From Lichenostomus cassidix (lineage: Eukaryota; Chordata; Aves; Passeriformes; Meliphagidae): a stretch of 64,000 nucleotides of DNA. A program made the position numbers and the translations under genes. This document shows, one piece after another, positions 14,301 to 27,200 of this stretch. The notes beneath the pieces are model-generated. The model was given only the letters and a program-made list of their open reading frames with translations, did no database searches and was not told where the DNA came from. The stretch covers positions 46,498,077-46,562,076 of the forward strand of contig CM039211.1 of the NCBI GenBank assembly GCA_008360975.2, written 5' to 3'. Position 1 is the stretch's first letter, and the number at the start of each line of letters is the position of its first letter.

Positions 14301-15380
14301 TATTAGAGGCTTCAGACTCAATTGTCCTGCAGTCCTGTGAAGGACATTGGCTTCTTTCTACCCAGAGGTGTCATGTAGCAGCACTGGCAAACACTTTAAT
14401 GGGAGCCAAATGAAGAGGAGAGAGGACTCTATAAAAAGCAGAGGAACACCACAGTAAGAAGTTGGAAAATAACTTTTTTTTTGATGTTTAATAATATCCT
14501 TTTACATCTTTCCCTTTTTCCAGGAGTCTGCAGCTTGACATTGTATATGAATCCACTACATGATATCTTTATGCATGGTTAGTACTATCTATTTATTTTT
14601 TTCTTTGCTAAACCATATATCAGTTTTATATAGTTACAAATCAGCATTTCTCTTGGTGACCATCTGAGTTGCTGAAGGCTCTCTGTTCTTCAGTGCCAAG
14701 GTTGTGCCTTATCACTTATTGTCCCATGACTGCCCTTTTCAGTAGTGTTTTATACAACATCTCATGCCTTCACTGACACCAGCACTTCTCTGCTCTATAT
14801 CATTGTGTTACAGTTGTGAATATTTCATTTTACACTAAATAACTACTCATTAGAGTTATCTGTATAAAACTCATTGGAAACTATTGCTCCCAATTACATC
14901 AGCTAATCATCAGACAGTTGGAAAAACTGAGACATAGCAAGTCTCTGCCAACTCAGCTATTGCAAACTCCATCCAAAGCTTTCATTTTGTTACTGTCAGT
15001 CATAACACTGACTACAGTGTCTTCTGTAATCCTGCCTTGTGCTCTGTGATGCCATCGTTTCTGGGTTTGTTCTGTCCATGTATGTATTGGGAAATTGTAT
15101 AGATGCTATCTGGGAAGCCGGATGAATTAGTCCTTGATTGGCTGGCAATAAATGGGAATTGATCAGTGCCAAATATTGACATGATTATAACCCACTCAAC
15201 CTTTGGAGGGTGGGAAAATGCAACTGCTACAGGACTTGAAATATAATAGAGATATTTTGGAAGTGTTTAGAAACCACATGGCAAACCTAGGGCCCTTGGT
15301 TAGGCATCAAGATTCTTATAGGTTGATGAACAGAGCTGGAGAATTTTGAAACAGTCTGGAGATCTTATACTAGCTTTTAA

Positions 15381-16700
15381 GGGTTTCTAAGGAAGTGGCA
15401 ATCTCATCCAGCTCCTCTTGCCAAGGACTTCATCCTGCTGCATGGTGAAGCTCAGACATGGAGTGCCCAGGAACATGGGATCTCTGTCCAGTCTGAAGGA
15501 TGCATTTGCTGCTGTCCCATTTGCTGGTTCAGCCAGAGTGAAGTTGAGCACAAATTCCAGGGACACACATAGACATGAACATGGACATGCACAGAGGCAC
15601 ACACAGAATCCTGAAACAGCTGATCACACAAGTTGCCACAGGAAACATCACCCAAGTCACAGAAAACACGCTGACAGGTGAGTCCCCTCCTTCTCCTGGG
15701 ATGGAAGAGAAAGGATGTCGCTAGTGCAGTGCACACAAGTCATTCTCCATGTTCACAAGCACACACACATTTGCAGGTCCTTCAAGTGCTGTGACATCCC
15801 CTTTGTTCATCCATCAACCATGCCTGTATCCTGGACCCACCTTGTGGGCCCCTTGCCCTCTGGCTGATTCAGCTCAGTGTTCTCTAGGAAACATGTGGCA
15901 TCCACATCTTTGTTCCACAGACAGCCCCATACTCACTAGTCTCCTTGGCCGGCTAGTGCAGCTTGAACTTTGCTAGTGAGTACACATACACACATATCCC
16001 TCCCACATGTTTACTGGGTTTAGGGAAGATACTGCCGCTTGACACTCACCATTTGGCACAAGACCTGCAGGCTGTGACCAGCAGTCTGTTTCAGCTGTCA
16101 GCACTTACCATCTCAATCAACTCTTCTCATGTCAGTTCCTCCACAGGTGGTTCTTGGAGTGTGTACTACTCCTGCTCCAGTGAATGGAGGTTTAGGTCTC
16201 CAACTCCAGTCCCTGGTACTGGGACACCACTCACTCCAGTAGCTGGCACCATAGGCCAGCGTTGCCTACAGCTTCAGCCTGACTCCTGCATTTGGCTCCA
16301 AATTTCACTCATGCACAGAGGTCTTGCCCATAGCTTAGGCCTTGCAGCACACATATGCACAGATTGAAGTGTGAGATTTTGCACAGATAATTAAGAAAAG
16401 ATTTAGCAAAAAAACACAAGAGGATAGAACAGATTGTAGGTCTCAGGCAGAAATGAGTACAGACTTTTCCTGTTTTGAAAAAGTGACCAGCCCCTTTTAT
16501 AACTCTTCTGCCTGCCTCCTGCTGTTTGTCCCTGGGGTTCCCCTGCCTTTGCACATCCCTTCATGGGTCTGTGTACCTTTACTGATTATCTCACCTCTCC
16601 CACCCAAGCTCCAGGATCTCTCCTGGTTTATAATAATATCAGGTGCAAAGTCCAGGTTGATATTTCAGCAAAGGGCCTCTGCAGTTTCTTGCTAGCTCAT
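15381..16700 (-). mobile_element. LTR/ERV-like block, tentative
   Basis: A GC-richer block of about 1.3 kb inside AT-rich surroundings. On the minus strand there is a clean TATA box (TATAAAAG, plus positions 16494-16501). It is preceded by G-rich promoter-like sequence and followed by a stretch resembling an LTR R/U5 region, with a T-run at about 16409-16415. CA-rich patches occur at 15540-15610 and 15750-15780. No TG...CA boundary pair or target-site duplication could be fixed, and I recognise no gag, pol or env sequence. The call is inferred from composition and the promoter motif. A decayed regulatory region is an alternative. Confidence 0.35.
16494..16501 (-). promoter_or_regulatory. TATA box candidate (minus strand)
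   Basis: TATAAAAG on the minus strand, followed by GGGCTGG and preceded by purine- and G-rich sequence. It fits a retroviral U3 promoter inside the LTR-like block, but a chance match cannot be excluded. Confidence 0.4.
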
Positions 16701-17492
16701 CAATTTGTGTCATTGGTGAGGTTTGTTTCATGTCATTGTCTCCATTTTTAGTATGTTAGATATGAGTGTCTGTATATTTTGGTTCTGGCTTCCCTTTTTT
16801 CACTCAGTTTCCCAATTGACCACATCCATGATCAGAAAACTGTGTTGGAACAAATATTCTTGTGCTCTTACATATCCTCATCAATTACTGTGAAGAGGCA
16901 GACTTGATTTCTTTCACTGTTTCCTATGTTAATCAGGGTTGTGTCTCTGAAGTTTCTTGTTTATAGTTTCTTGCTTTCTTTATTACACACTTTTTGCCTA
17001 GAAAAAGGCCCTTGGACAGATGCCCTTAAAAGAGCAGACATTCTTCTGTACACCATAACTATATCTAAAAAAATAACATAAACAAATTGCTGCAATGACT
17101 GCTGATAAACTGTTAAGTCAGCATTGTCTACATTTGATGAGGTGGTTCAAGCTGAGCTATCTCAGGGTTTCTTGGTCAACAGTCAAATGAAAATTAAGGG
17201 TTTTACTCTGGTAGATAACAATAAGAACAATTCAAAACAAGTATGCCTATTGAAATAAAAGACACTTGAATCCACTCAAGTAAATTAACTAGCATTTAAG
17301 GTTTTTGTATAGTTGAAGCCTGAATTTAATTTCTTTTGGTCTATACTAACGCTATTTCATCATAGACTCTCAATTTAGTGGTTTCCTTTCCATTTTTTAC
17401 TGGAAAGCAACAATGAGATGACACATGAACCTACACAAGGAGTTACCATGAAATTCTTCTCTCTTACTCTCTCTCCTACTTAATCTATGTTT
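16701..17492. other. Unique AT-rich noncoding DNA
   Basis: Nothing recognisable in this stretch. Confidence 0.55.
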
Positions 17493-17525
17493 CTTTCTCC
17501 TCCTAAGGATCTTAGGAGGAGAAAG
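17493..17525. repeat. Perfect 15-bp inverted repeat, 3-nt loop
   Basis: Arm CTTTCTCCTCCTAAG (17493-17507), loop GAT, arm CTTAGGAGGAGAAAG (17511-17525). An outer 6-bp pair extends it: ATCTAT at 17483-17488 with ATAGAT at 17526-17531, separated from the inner stem by a 4-nt bulge on the left. A 15-bp perfect stem with a 3-nt loop is not expected by chance in 64 kb. No flanking target duplication identifies it as a miniature transposon. Confidence 0.93.
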
Positions 17526-17531
17526 ATAGAT

Positions 17532-20500
17532 ATTCCCCGCTTTTATTTGGAAAATAATTATTCTGATCAACCCTATATCAAATCTCAGGCCGTGTGGCTG
17601 AGAACTCCTCTAGGATTCATAAGCGAATGAATTACAGAAATAGATCATCTGGGTAATGTATCTGTTTCTTCAAATTATTTGGGTTTTTCCTATTGGGGGA
17701 TCATATCACTTTGCATAATGTTCTATTGAACTATACTTTCTAATTGTCCTCCACAAAAACTTATCTTATTTTGAAGTTTGTCTACCCAGTTACTGATGTC
17801 ATTAGCTTTTCCTGACTAAGCTGTAACATCTGGCTGTTGGTTGGAAGACAAGATGGCATTTTATAAAATTAAACTTCTCAAATTTCTTCATCATTCATGT
17901 AAAACAACTACACAGACCAATACAAGGACTCTTTTCGTTTTATGCTTGGGCCTGTCTTATGAGATTGAATCAGAAATTTTCAGGAGCTCCTTTAGCATAG
18001 TTTCTAAAGCTGTTTCTATGTGAGTTAGGGTAAAATTAGCATTGCCCTGAATGACACCAGAGATAAAGTAAAAGACGGAATCACTTTTAAAAATTTCTGC
18101 ATAGTTGAATTTCATGTCTATAAAGTCTGATCAAAGACTGGCTTGGGTTACCCAAGAGTTTTTTACTTCATCAAGCATATCAGGGCAAGGGATAAAAGGA
18201 AAAGTTCACTTCCATTTTTGATATGGATAATTATGGATAAATATTCTCGGTAGAAAGTATAGTGACACCATGCAATATTCATTACTCTACAATTACCTTT
18301 TCTTGACTCTCATACAACTTGAGTCTGTTGGTCAGATTATAGAAGGGTGCTATCATGTTGAAGAAAATTATCAAGTCCAACTCCCAGTGCTCTTCTCCTA
18401 ACCCATGACCTCAAACTATCAATAGACACTAATTGTAATTATGTGGCTTCCCTATAATAGAGTGGCTGGGGAAGAAGAGCACTGCTCTTCATTGCAAGTG
18501 CACAACTGATAACAGAAAGGAAGATTGCTAAAATTGCTCCTTTGGTATATATTACATCCAATTCCCAAGGTTTTAAGGAAAAAGATCCATTTTCTGGGCT
18601 GTCCTTTCTTTCTTTTTGAAATTGAAATTGTAGGTTTAGAAATGGAAATACTATTATTATATAAAATACCAAATGACTGACATTCATAGAAGGTAGCTTT
18701 AATCAGACGATATTGTTGGTGATGTGGCATAAAATCAAAGTGAAAGGTCATGGACACAGTGACAAACAGGAAACTGAAGCTGTGTCTTTCTAACATTGTA
18801 TTCCTAAATTACCTTTGTAATTTTCAGAGAACAATGTCCCTCTTTTTGTTTAGCCTCTTTTATCTGCAATATTTGCTCTGACATAAATACAGTTCTGACG
18901 TACCTTGAATAAGGAAAGAGACCTCCAATACAGTATTATTTCCATAAGTAGGATGCTGCTATCACATTGTGGATAGTTCTTGAATAAAGCTTAAGTGCAA
19001 ACTGAAGTACTGAAATGCTACATAAGATATACAACCACTTTTCCCCTGAGAAAAGTATGCAGAATTTCTCATCTACATGGCATAAACTGCAATGAAACAG
19101 AATAAATCCATATTAACATTTAATCCAAAGTAATGCCTTTGTACTTGAAATTCTTCTGCATGCAAGGACATAATACTGTTAGTAAAAGAAAGCCCTTGGC
19201 CAGGAACATTGTTTATAAAAACTGGTAGCTCTTCTGGCAAGGGGACAAAAATCTCATCTAGGGTGGGAGGTTTCCCTGAACTGTCACAGGGCTGAAAAAA
19301 CACTCTAGTATAAAAAGTGTTCTCTTTGTTAATAAGAATCTTTTACTTCAAGGAGTCACTGAAATCCTAACCAATATCTAGCAACAGAGTCCCTGACAAG
19401 GGCCTGTTAGAAAGAGAGGGAAGTCAATAAAAGTAAAGTGTAAGTGTAACATTAATGGCAGGTTCTTGTAGCTATTTTCCCCCAAATTATACCATTCCTA
19501 TTCAAATACCATCTCGAGAGTCTCAGACAGTGTCAAGTGCAATCATTGTTATTGCAGTTGCCAAGGTAATCAATTGAAATCATAATGAAGGGAACAGAAG
19601 GAAATCAATAGAGTCTGAAATTACAAATAAAGAGAAGCTATCGTTTAAAAGCATTTGGCTGAAATCTTCCATATTAATGGAGTCAGAAATGGCTATGTCA
19701 TTCAGAAGCAGTGTGGTGCATAATTCACTTGAGCGCATTAGAACACCTAAAAGCTATTGCAGCAATTAGTGTTGCCTACCAAGAAAGTGTCCACCTTAGA
19801 AACCTCACTGAATTGTTTGTTTGGTTCCAATATGTTTTTCTATTAAAACTGTAATTTTTTCACCCTCAAAATAGCCATCATGACATAATCTCAATAAACA
19901 TAGTTTCTACCCCATAATTTGTTGAATAAGTTTATTTAATGCTCACTATTTCTTCAGGAATTTTCTTTCAGTTAAAAACCCTACCTGGATGCAGCCTCAC
20001 CCCACAAGGTTTTATATGTCTAGGTTCCCCAGTGACTGTGGGACATTCCTACGTAATGGCAATGCTGAGCATTTACAGTCCTCTTTTACATGGAAATTAC
20101 ACCCATGTCCTCATACATATTATTTAGCCCAAATATGTGGAGCACTCATCACTGCATTTAGACAAAGGCATTTTAGGTGTGATGAAGGGCTTACTGTCCC
20201 TTTCTCTTTATTTGTTGTACCTCAGTAGCTAAAGCCTTTGGGTGGGTAGGACAGCAGGATTCTTTGTTTGGCTTCAGAGAGACGAGCAGGCAGAAAATGA
20301 GGAGCTGAATATGTGTTTCTGCTGTGAGTGCTCTACTAACCAAATGTTATTGCACCTTGCAAGATCCAGTAAATAATTATTCTACGGGAGAAGCTAAGCG
20401 TGATGTGATAGTCTGTTGCTGCATTCACTTGGGAAGGAGAAGACATGGGTCCCAACTCATGAACTAACTGGAGCAGGGAATTGAAGTATCCACTGGAGCA

Positions 20501-23500
20501 AGAAAGCCAGGTCTCTTAGAGCTAGCCATTATGTTATGCAGCTATGTCCTCTCCCTCTATCCTTCTGGTGAGAGAGGTGGTGAATATTTAATAGTTTCAT
20601 GCAAAATGGAACAGTTTCTAGTGGAAGGTTTGAAAAAAACAGCCCTATAACAAAAAAGCAGCATTGCTCTTAGGTGTTTCCCGTGCAAAGCAAATTACCA
20701 TCATATGAAAAAATTAATCTCTTTGAATTCTTCCCAAAAGGAGTACTCACACTACTTAGTCACTTCTGAAGAGGGAGAGAGGCAAGGGTCCCCACTGCAA
20801 TTTTTCAGCTGCATTCATTAAAAAAGACAATGGGGGTCAGGTGTTTTTGCTTTTAGGCAGTTGCTCTTTCCTCATTGAAATGTGACTTAGCCTTCTTAAG
20901 GAAATTGTTCTTAAAAGTCAGATAGCAGGAATGGGAACAAAAATTAAGAGTGTATCTCCTTTCTGCCTGAAATACTAATATATCCAAACATTGAGCAACC
21001 AAAAATTTTTCTTCTCAAAAATGTCGATTGGTTTTGCATAGCATTTAATAAAACCTTTCCATTACCAATTGCATAACAGCAATTAAAATTCTCATCAAAT
21101 CCATCTTAACTGTTTATAGCCTTCCACTAGGGAGCATTTTCCTTGGCAAACATCTGCAGTAAAAGGCTATTTAATCTTCACTAGTGAAACAGTCAGTTAT
21201 GCTAATTCATCTCTTCTACTGTCAGTTTACATTGAAATCTTACACAAATCTGGTCTTCTGCAGCAGGTGAGTTAAGGCGCACTTCAGCTTGCTCTGAGAG
21301 GAGAAAAAGCTTTTGCCTTTTTTTTGTCACGCCAGCTAAAGTTAGGTTTGATCACTGTGTGTATCTGTGAAGGAGTTCAAGGCACTTTGCTCTGCAGTTC
21401 ACCAATGCAAACTGCTTAGAAAAAGATATCTGATGGATTGACTTCTACAGCTGAAGCCAGTGAAAGGGTACATAGCCATGCAACACAAATAAAAGCATAA
21501 AATAGAAACTAACCATATAATAATTAGCAGCACTTCTGCTTTTCTGATTGCATAAATTTATTAACAGAGAAATTAAATGTTGTATGTTGAAAGAAAGAAA
21601 CCCCCTCCTTCCTCTGGAAAGCATTGAACACATCATGACAAAAAGTTCTGCTTATCATCCATGAAAAATCAGGCATGTTGGTTTTTCTCCCATGACACAT
21701 TTGCAGTCTGGGGTTCTCTTAGCTCTCTCATTGTTCCAAATTCCTGGTATCTGGGTTGTCACTTTCAGAGGTTTTGGATGAGTATTATCAAAATCAAACT
21801 TGTAGCAGACTTGAAGATTCCAGAGTGTGCCTTCCATAATCTCTAGCTTTGCTTTCTGGCATCTAGCTCCAGCTTGGAAGATCTGAATAATTTCTCCCTT
21901 CCTTTTCTTGATGTTCAGTTCTCAGTTTCATCACTCACAGGAGCATCAAATCTCTCAACACTGCATTATTTCCTTTTCTCCGTGAGAGGATTTCAGCTTT
22001 TACTGATGATAACAGGAGCAAGTCCATCTAAAACAGAGGCCTGAATGCCATTTTTATTTTTAAAGGAAGCTTTGCAAAGGAAGGAAAAGCAACGTTATAA
22101 ATGTCTGGATAGAAGCTGAAAATAAATCAAATAGATATTTCTCCTTTAAATAATGTACTGAATGTTTCTCTACTGTAAAGCCCTCATAGCAGATCAATAG
22201 TGTTTACACTATTCACTTGCAGCAAGCAGTAAAAGTCTTTCACTTCAACAGTTTCCAGCCATTTAACATTGTTAAAAAGACAGCTAAAACATCAACTGGG
22301 GGCATTTTTTCCTAAACTGAAATGGATCGATTAGTTTTCATGACATTCACTGCAATGATTGTGAACCAGGATTAGGAAAGAGGTAATGTGGGAGTAAAAA
22401 GGGAAAGAAGTCAGTGCACCTCTTTTAAGTTAATGAAATAAATTGCATACATCTACTCAACAGAAGTAAATCTTCTTGGAGGGATTGACTTCTTTATAAT
22501 ACTGTGTTAATAACTACTTCTCTACATGTGTAGTATGGATTGCCTTTTAAATTGATTTCACTATACGTATGCAAAAGCAATGGCTCTGAAAGTCTGGTAT
22601 GTGACATTTGTCATGTTGAATCAGTTAGGCGACTGTAAATTTGTGATCAATGCCAATTCAAAGAGAAAAGGTATTCATTATTAGCAAACTCTAAATGAAC
22701 TGTGCATGGTAATTAAATAGAAATGAATTGTTCTAGGTTTTTTGGAGGTAGAAAACAAAGTGATTACTTAGTTCAGATAATGAATGCTTTTGTGTGATCT
22801 TCAATCAACAAACCACTGTTAATAGTGTACAATAGGGAAACAATGGGGCAGTTAGGACCATTTTAGCAGCCACACTGCAGAAGAGAAGACTTCTGATTGA
22901 ATAAAAAAGACCAGACTTGAATTCAGCATTTTTCTTAATCAAAACCTCTTCTTTTTCCCTGACTGTCTAGTCTGTCTTATTTTTGTAATTTTTTTTTATT
23001 GTTTTCCCTAACAACTGCACTGTGTTAAAAAATGAAAAATTAAATTTAAATATTAGCCTCTTGGTCTTTAACTATTTTTTTTTAATACTTCCGCTCTTGG
23101 TGACATTGTAGGGCTTATGACAACAGAGTACAAATCTGAAGCCCAAAAGAAAAGAAAACTTGAATAGGTATTCAAAAAGGCTTGTAAGATGCAGATACTT
23201 ATGCATCACAAAGGATGAGGAGATGAGAAATTAAATGCTGTAGACAAGTAAAAATTAGAGATGTGACATTTCTGCTTTATACAGAGTTCATTTTCTACCA
23301 AGTACTACATAACTACTAGAAAAAAAACTGTTTGAAATATTGAAATTTGTTTCAGGAAATATTCCATGTTTTTATCCTGTAATATTTGGCCTTGAATCTT
23401 GTGAATTATGACTTCTGAATAAAAAAAAATGAGAGTACCTGTAGCCACGTTCCAATAATTTATCTGTCTTAGGCTTCTTTGTCTCACAAAATGCTTCAAA

Positions 23501-23777
23501 ATGGCACAGGATTCCACTCAAGTTGGAGGATGCTGTGTAAGTATTAAACAAATGTCATTACTTCTCTGTGTGCAATAGTAATTAGTCATATTAAGGGGTA
23601 TAAATTTGTTCAGGTAGCTTAATGAAATGGCAGTGCCTTATTCACTGACGTTTTGTTCATTGTACATTTGTTCAGACAGTCAATGAAAAACGTGCTTAGC
23701 AGGTAAAGCTGAATTCATCATTCCTTCAATATTCCAAAGAGGGAAATACCTCCTTAGGAGCTTAGTTCTTCATTTTT
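17532..23777. other. Unique AT-rich noncoding DNA
   Basis: About 6.2 kb without gene or recognisable transposon. The 19540-19760 part has a texture like vertebrate conserved noncoding elements, discussed in the findings. A short CR1-tail-like piece near 18330-18400 was too weak to call. Confidence 0.5.
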
Positions 23778-24200
23778 CTCTTATGAAGACACACTGAGAG
23801 AGTTTGAGCTGTTCAGACCAGAGAAAATAAGGTGCTGAGGAAACGTTATAGCACGTTCCAGTACCTAAAGGTTGCCAACAGGAAAGCTGGAGAGGGACTT
23901 TTCACAAGGGCAGGTAGTGATAAGACAAACGGAGATGGCTTTAAGCTGAAGTACAATAGGTTTAGGTTGCATATTGGGAATAAATTGTTTACTGTGAGGA
24001 TGGTGAAGCACTGAAACAGGTTGCCTGGAAAAGTTGTGGATTCCAGCCCTTGAGGTGTTCAAGACAAGGCTAGGTGTGGTTCTGATGAACCTGTTCCAGT
24101 GTAAGGTGGCCTTGCCTGTGTCAGGGGTTTAGATCTGGATGATCTTTGAGGTACCTTCATAACTGAACCATTCTATGACTACATGATTTTTATGATTAAT
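23778..24200 (+). mobile_element. CR1 LINE 3' end, plus strand
   Basis: Matches the last ~420 bases of CR1. It holds the end of ORF2 (GAAGACACACTGAGAGAG), the segment with CCAGTACCTAAAGG, the conserved stretch GTGAAGCACTGAAACAGGTT, and the 3' UTR with GATGATCTTTGAGGTACCTTC. It ends in the CR1 tail (CCATTCTATGACTACATGA). It is 5'-truncated, as is usual for CR1, and several indels break the reading frame. No target-site duplication was seen, which is normal for this family. Confidence 0.9.
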
Positions 24201-27200
24201 TACTAATTTCACACATTTTCCACATCTTTCTTTAAGTACAACCATCATCACTTTTTGAAGGTATGAATATTTCCTGACAGTAAGCACTGTAGCTCTTAAT
24301 TTAATTATGGTCTGATTTTCTCCTCCTACAGGTTTCACACTAGAATACTCTTCCAAAACCAGGGAAAAGTCAAGCGATATAAGAAGTAGCATCTAAAGAC
24401 CTGGCAATCTAAGGTTTATTCAAATTACAGTTTCCTGCTCAGTAAAATCCAGGTAGTGCAAAATACTCTACATTTTGGGGAAATCCAGAAGGAGAACGAT
24501 ACTTTTGATATCTTATGCTCAGTAGTAGACTTCTCTGCTTCCTGTAGGACTTGGAGTTGCTGATGAGGCAGGGGGATGTCATTGGTACTGCCATTTGCTT
24601 CAAACACAGGGTTTGTTTCACGTGTTTCAGCACTGGTCAGCATTCAGATATCAAAGCCGCTTTTCACAAACACATTTTCAAACCCCACTAGCTTAGTCCT
24701 TGGTGGTATGAGATGAAAACAGGCATGAGAAAATGAGGAAAACCATGCATAAATTATTTTTAGTTTAAATAAGATGGAGATTTTATGGATTTGGGTCAAC
24801 AGAGATCATACTAAAAATGTTCACTGCTTCATTCTAATGAGTTTAAAGGATGGCTGCTCTATTTTTCCTTCAATTTATTTTTGTCCTGCTAGTGTGTAAG
24901 TACAATATGTCACTGTGGAATAAAACAAACTCACTCCTGAAAAAAAATAATATAGGAGATGTCCCCAACATTTTGTTCTAGACTGAAGTCATCTACAAGG
25001 GTCAAAATCTGAGTATTGAAACAATTACTTTTCTGAATATAAACCTGATATTTTAGCAAATATGTAAGATGTGGTCAAGCCTGTCTTCAGCACAAACACC
25101 AGATTTGCCTCTAGGTAGACACATCTATTTCTCCATGTGAGGAATTCCCCATGAGGGAAATGTGAGTTTGAATCCAGCCTGGTCCTGAACACCAAAAAGA
25201 ATTTTGCCTAACCTTTCTGCATTGTAAATTTTTGGCAATAAAATTGGGAAGAAAAAACATTAGGAACCTCTAGAAAGGTCAAGCCCTTCTCTGTCTGTGC
25301 TTATGTCTGAAAAATTAATAGTTCCAAATCTCCTATTGCCTGCCCTTATCATTTGTTCACAGTCAGATAATTATACCTGTATAATTATCTGTAAGTGGTC
25401 CATTTCAATTTCAGGGGATGTGTGGCAGTGGAAAAGAGAAAACAGAGACATCTGCTTAACCTTGGCAATGTGACTCACCCACATGCAATGACAGAGGCAG
25501 AAGAGCAGAGTGTTTGCTGGTCATCCAGTCATTTTCCTTCTTGAGAAGGACACAAGGATGATCAGAAAGCTGTGTTCCCAGCCACGTCTGGGAAAATACA
25601 AAGACATAATAAAGAGGCCAGGACTCTTTCCCTTCACACCCCTGAGAACATTCCTTACTAAAGGATGTAATGAATACCCCTCTGTAATGACTGCAATGGT
25701 TTAGATGTCCAGTATACTGAAGAATCAGGTTTATGTGGCCAGATACATCCTAGAACATTTCCACAGTGGCACTGGAAACTCCCCTCTGAGTTCTTTTTAA
25801 CATTAGACAGAACACAGATCTACACTACCAGCTCCACAAGCATATGTAAAAAGTAACATGAGAGATATCTTGTTTATCACCAGAAAAGCTGTGACATCCA
25901 TCCTAAGTCTCCTGAGCAACATGAAGAGTACAAAGGGGAATTTATGAATGCTTTAGCTAAGTGGGAAGTTTGTAAACTTTTAGTCAGGAAAGGATCTTTC
26001 AGTGAAAAGCCATGTACAGCCCCACAGGAGATGAGATCTCAATAGATCTGCTTCTCAGAAACACTACTATGAACGCAGATGTTCACCCAACTGCACTGCA
26101 GAGCCAAGGTATCTTCCTTTCAGTTCCCCCTTGGCAGAGAGAGGTAACTAAGGTGTGAGTATAAAAGTCTTTTTAGATTTTGTCTCTTAACCTTCTTCTG
26201 CAGGGTTAATAGAGCACAGCATATATCACAGTGGCACTGTAAGTGTTGCCTTCCTTAACAAATATTTCCTTAGATTATGGTTTTCTAATTAAAAACTCCT
26301 TGAATAGAAAAAAAAGCCTAAGAAAAGCCTAAAACTTAACCTCTAAATCTATACATTTGGCTTCAGTACTGAGAAACTGAATGCATTATAGAGCACATCA
26401 AAAGAGTAAAACAATTTCCCTGCAAATACAAAGTGAAATAATACCAATCAAGACCCCAAAATTCTAATTCTAATAACTAATACTAATTTTACATGAAAGA
26501 GGAAGAATATCTCTATGGTAATATGCTATTTTTCAGCAGATGTATAGCATAATTTTTAGAACTTATTTTACATGAAGAGCTCCCTTACGTGTTTCTCCCA
26601 TACTTATTATGGACAATGCTTGCACTTTGAAAATATAACTTGGGTAAACAGATACTAAATATAAGAATTTTATTTCACATTTAAGTTACTAAAAATGCCA
26701 GGTTGCTGTTCACCAAAATGCCTTTTAAAAAATAGATTCTAAAAAATCAAAACATGCCCTTTGTGTCAACTTCAGCTAGCTGCCAATAGTTCTTTACTGG
26801 GTAAGTCTGTGGGCTGACTGAATTTTGCAAAAGAAGTTCCTAGAATAGATATAACTTGAAACAAAAAAGTAACCTTTGGGGTTTTTTTCCTAAAAAGTAA
26901 GACAGTTCCTATGTTCAGGCCAAATTCAAACTGCAAATTACATTCTGCCTCCTTCATTCCTTGATGTCTTTTTGATGGTTGATGGTTTCCTTAGTCTTTG
27001 TAGAGTATGTGTATCTGTGCTGCTGCAAGAAACCATTCCTAGAGGTGTCATTTATTTGTGTATGCCACTCAAATATTTCAGGACTCTTTAAGGTCCCTAT
27101 CGCAGTGTAAATATAAAAAATATTCTTTCTTTTATTTTTTAATAAAAAATAAAAATTGTATATAGTTAAGCTTTCAATGGACTAATTTTATTGAAAAAGG

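Larger units (their letters stand above)
7164..15380. other. Unique AT-rich noncoding DNA
   Basis: No recognisable gene. Contains poly-T, poly-A and T/G-rich runs listed separately. A moderately GC-richer patch near 7540-7900 has no identifiable element. Confidence 0.55.

Noticed and set aside
15676..15684. CAG|GTGAGT splice-donor match as evidence of an exon
   Set aside because: A consensus donor alone is common. The preceding frame shows no known protein and no matching acceptor could be tied to it.
18330..18410. CR1 3'-tail-like stretch (CAAGTCCAACTCCCAGTGCT)
   Set aside because: Only one short phrase matches and the flanking parts do not follow the CR1 order; too weak to annotate.
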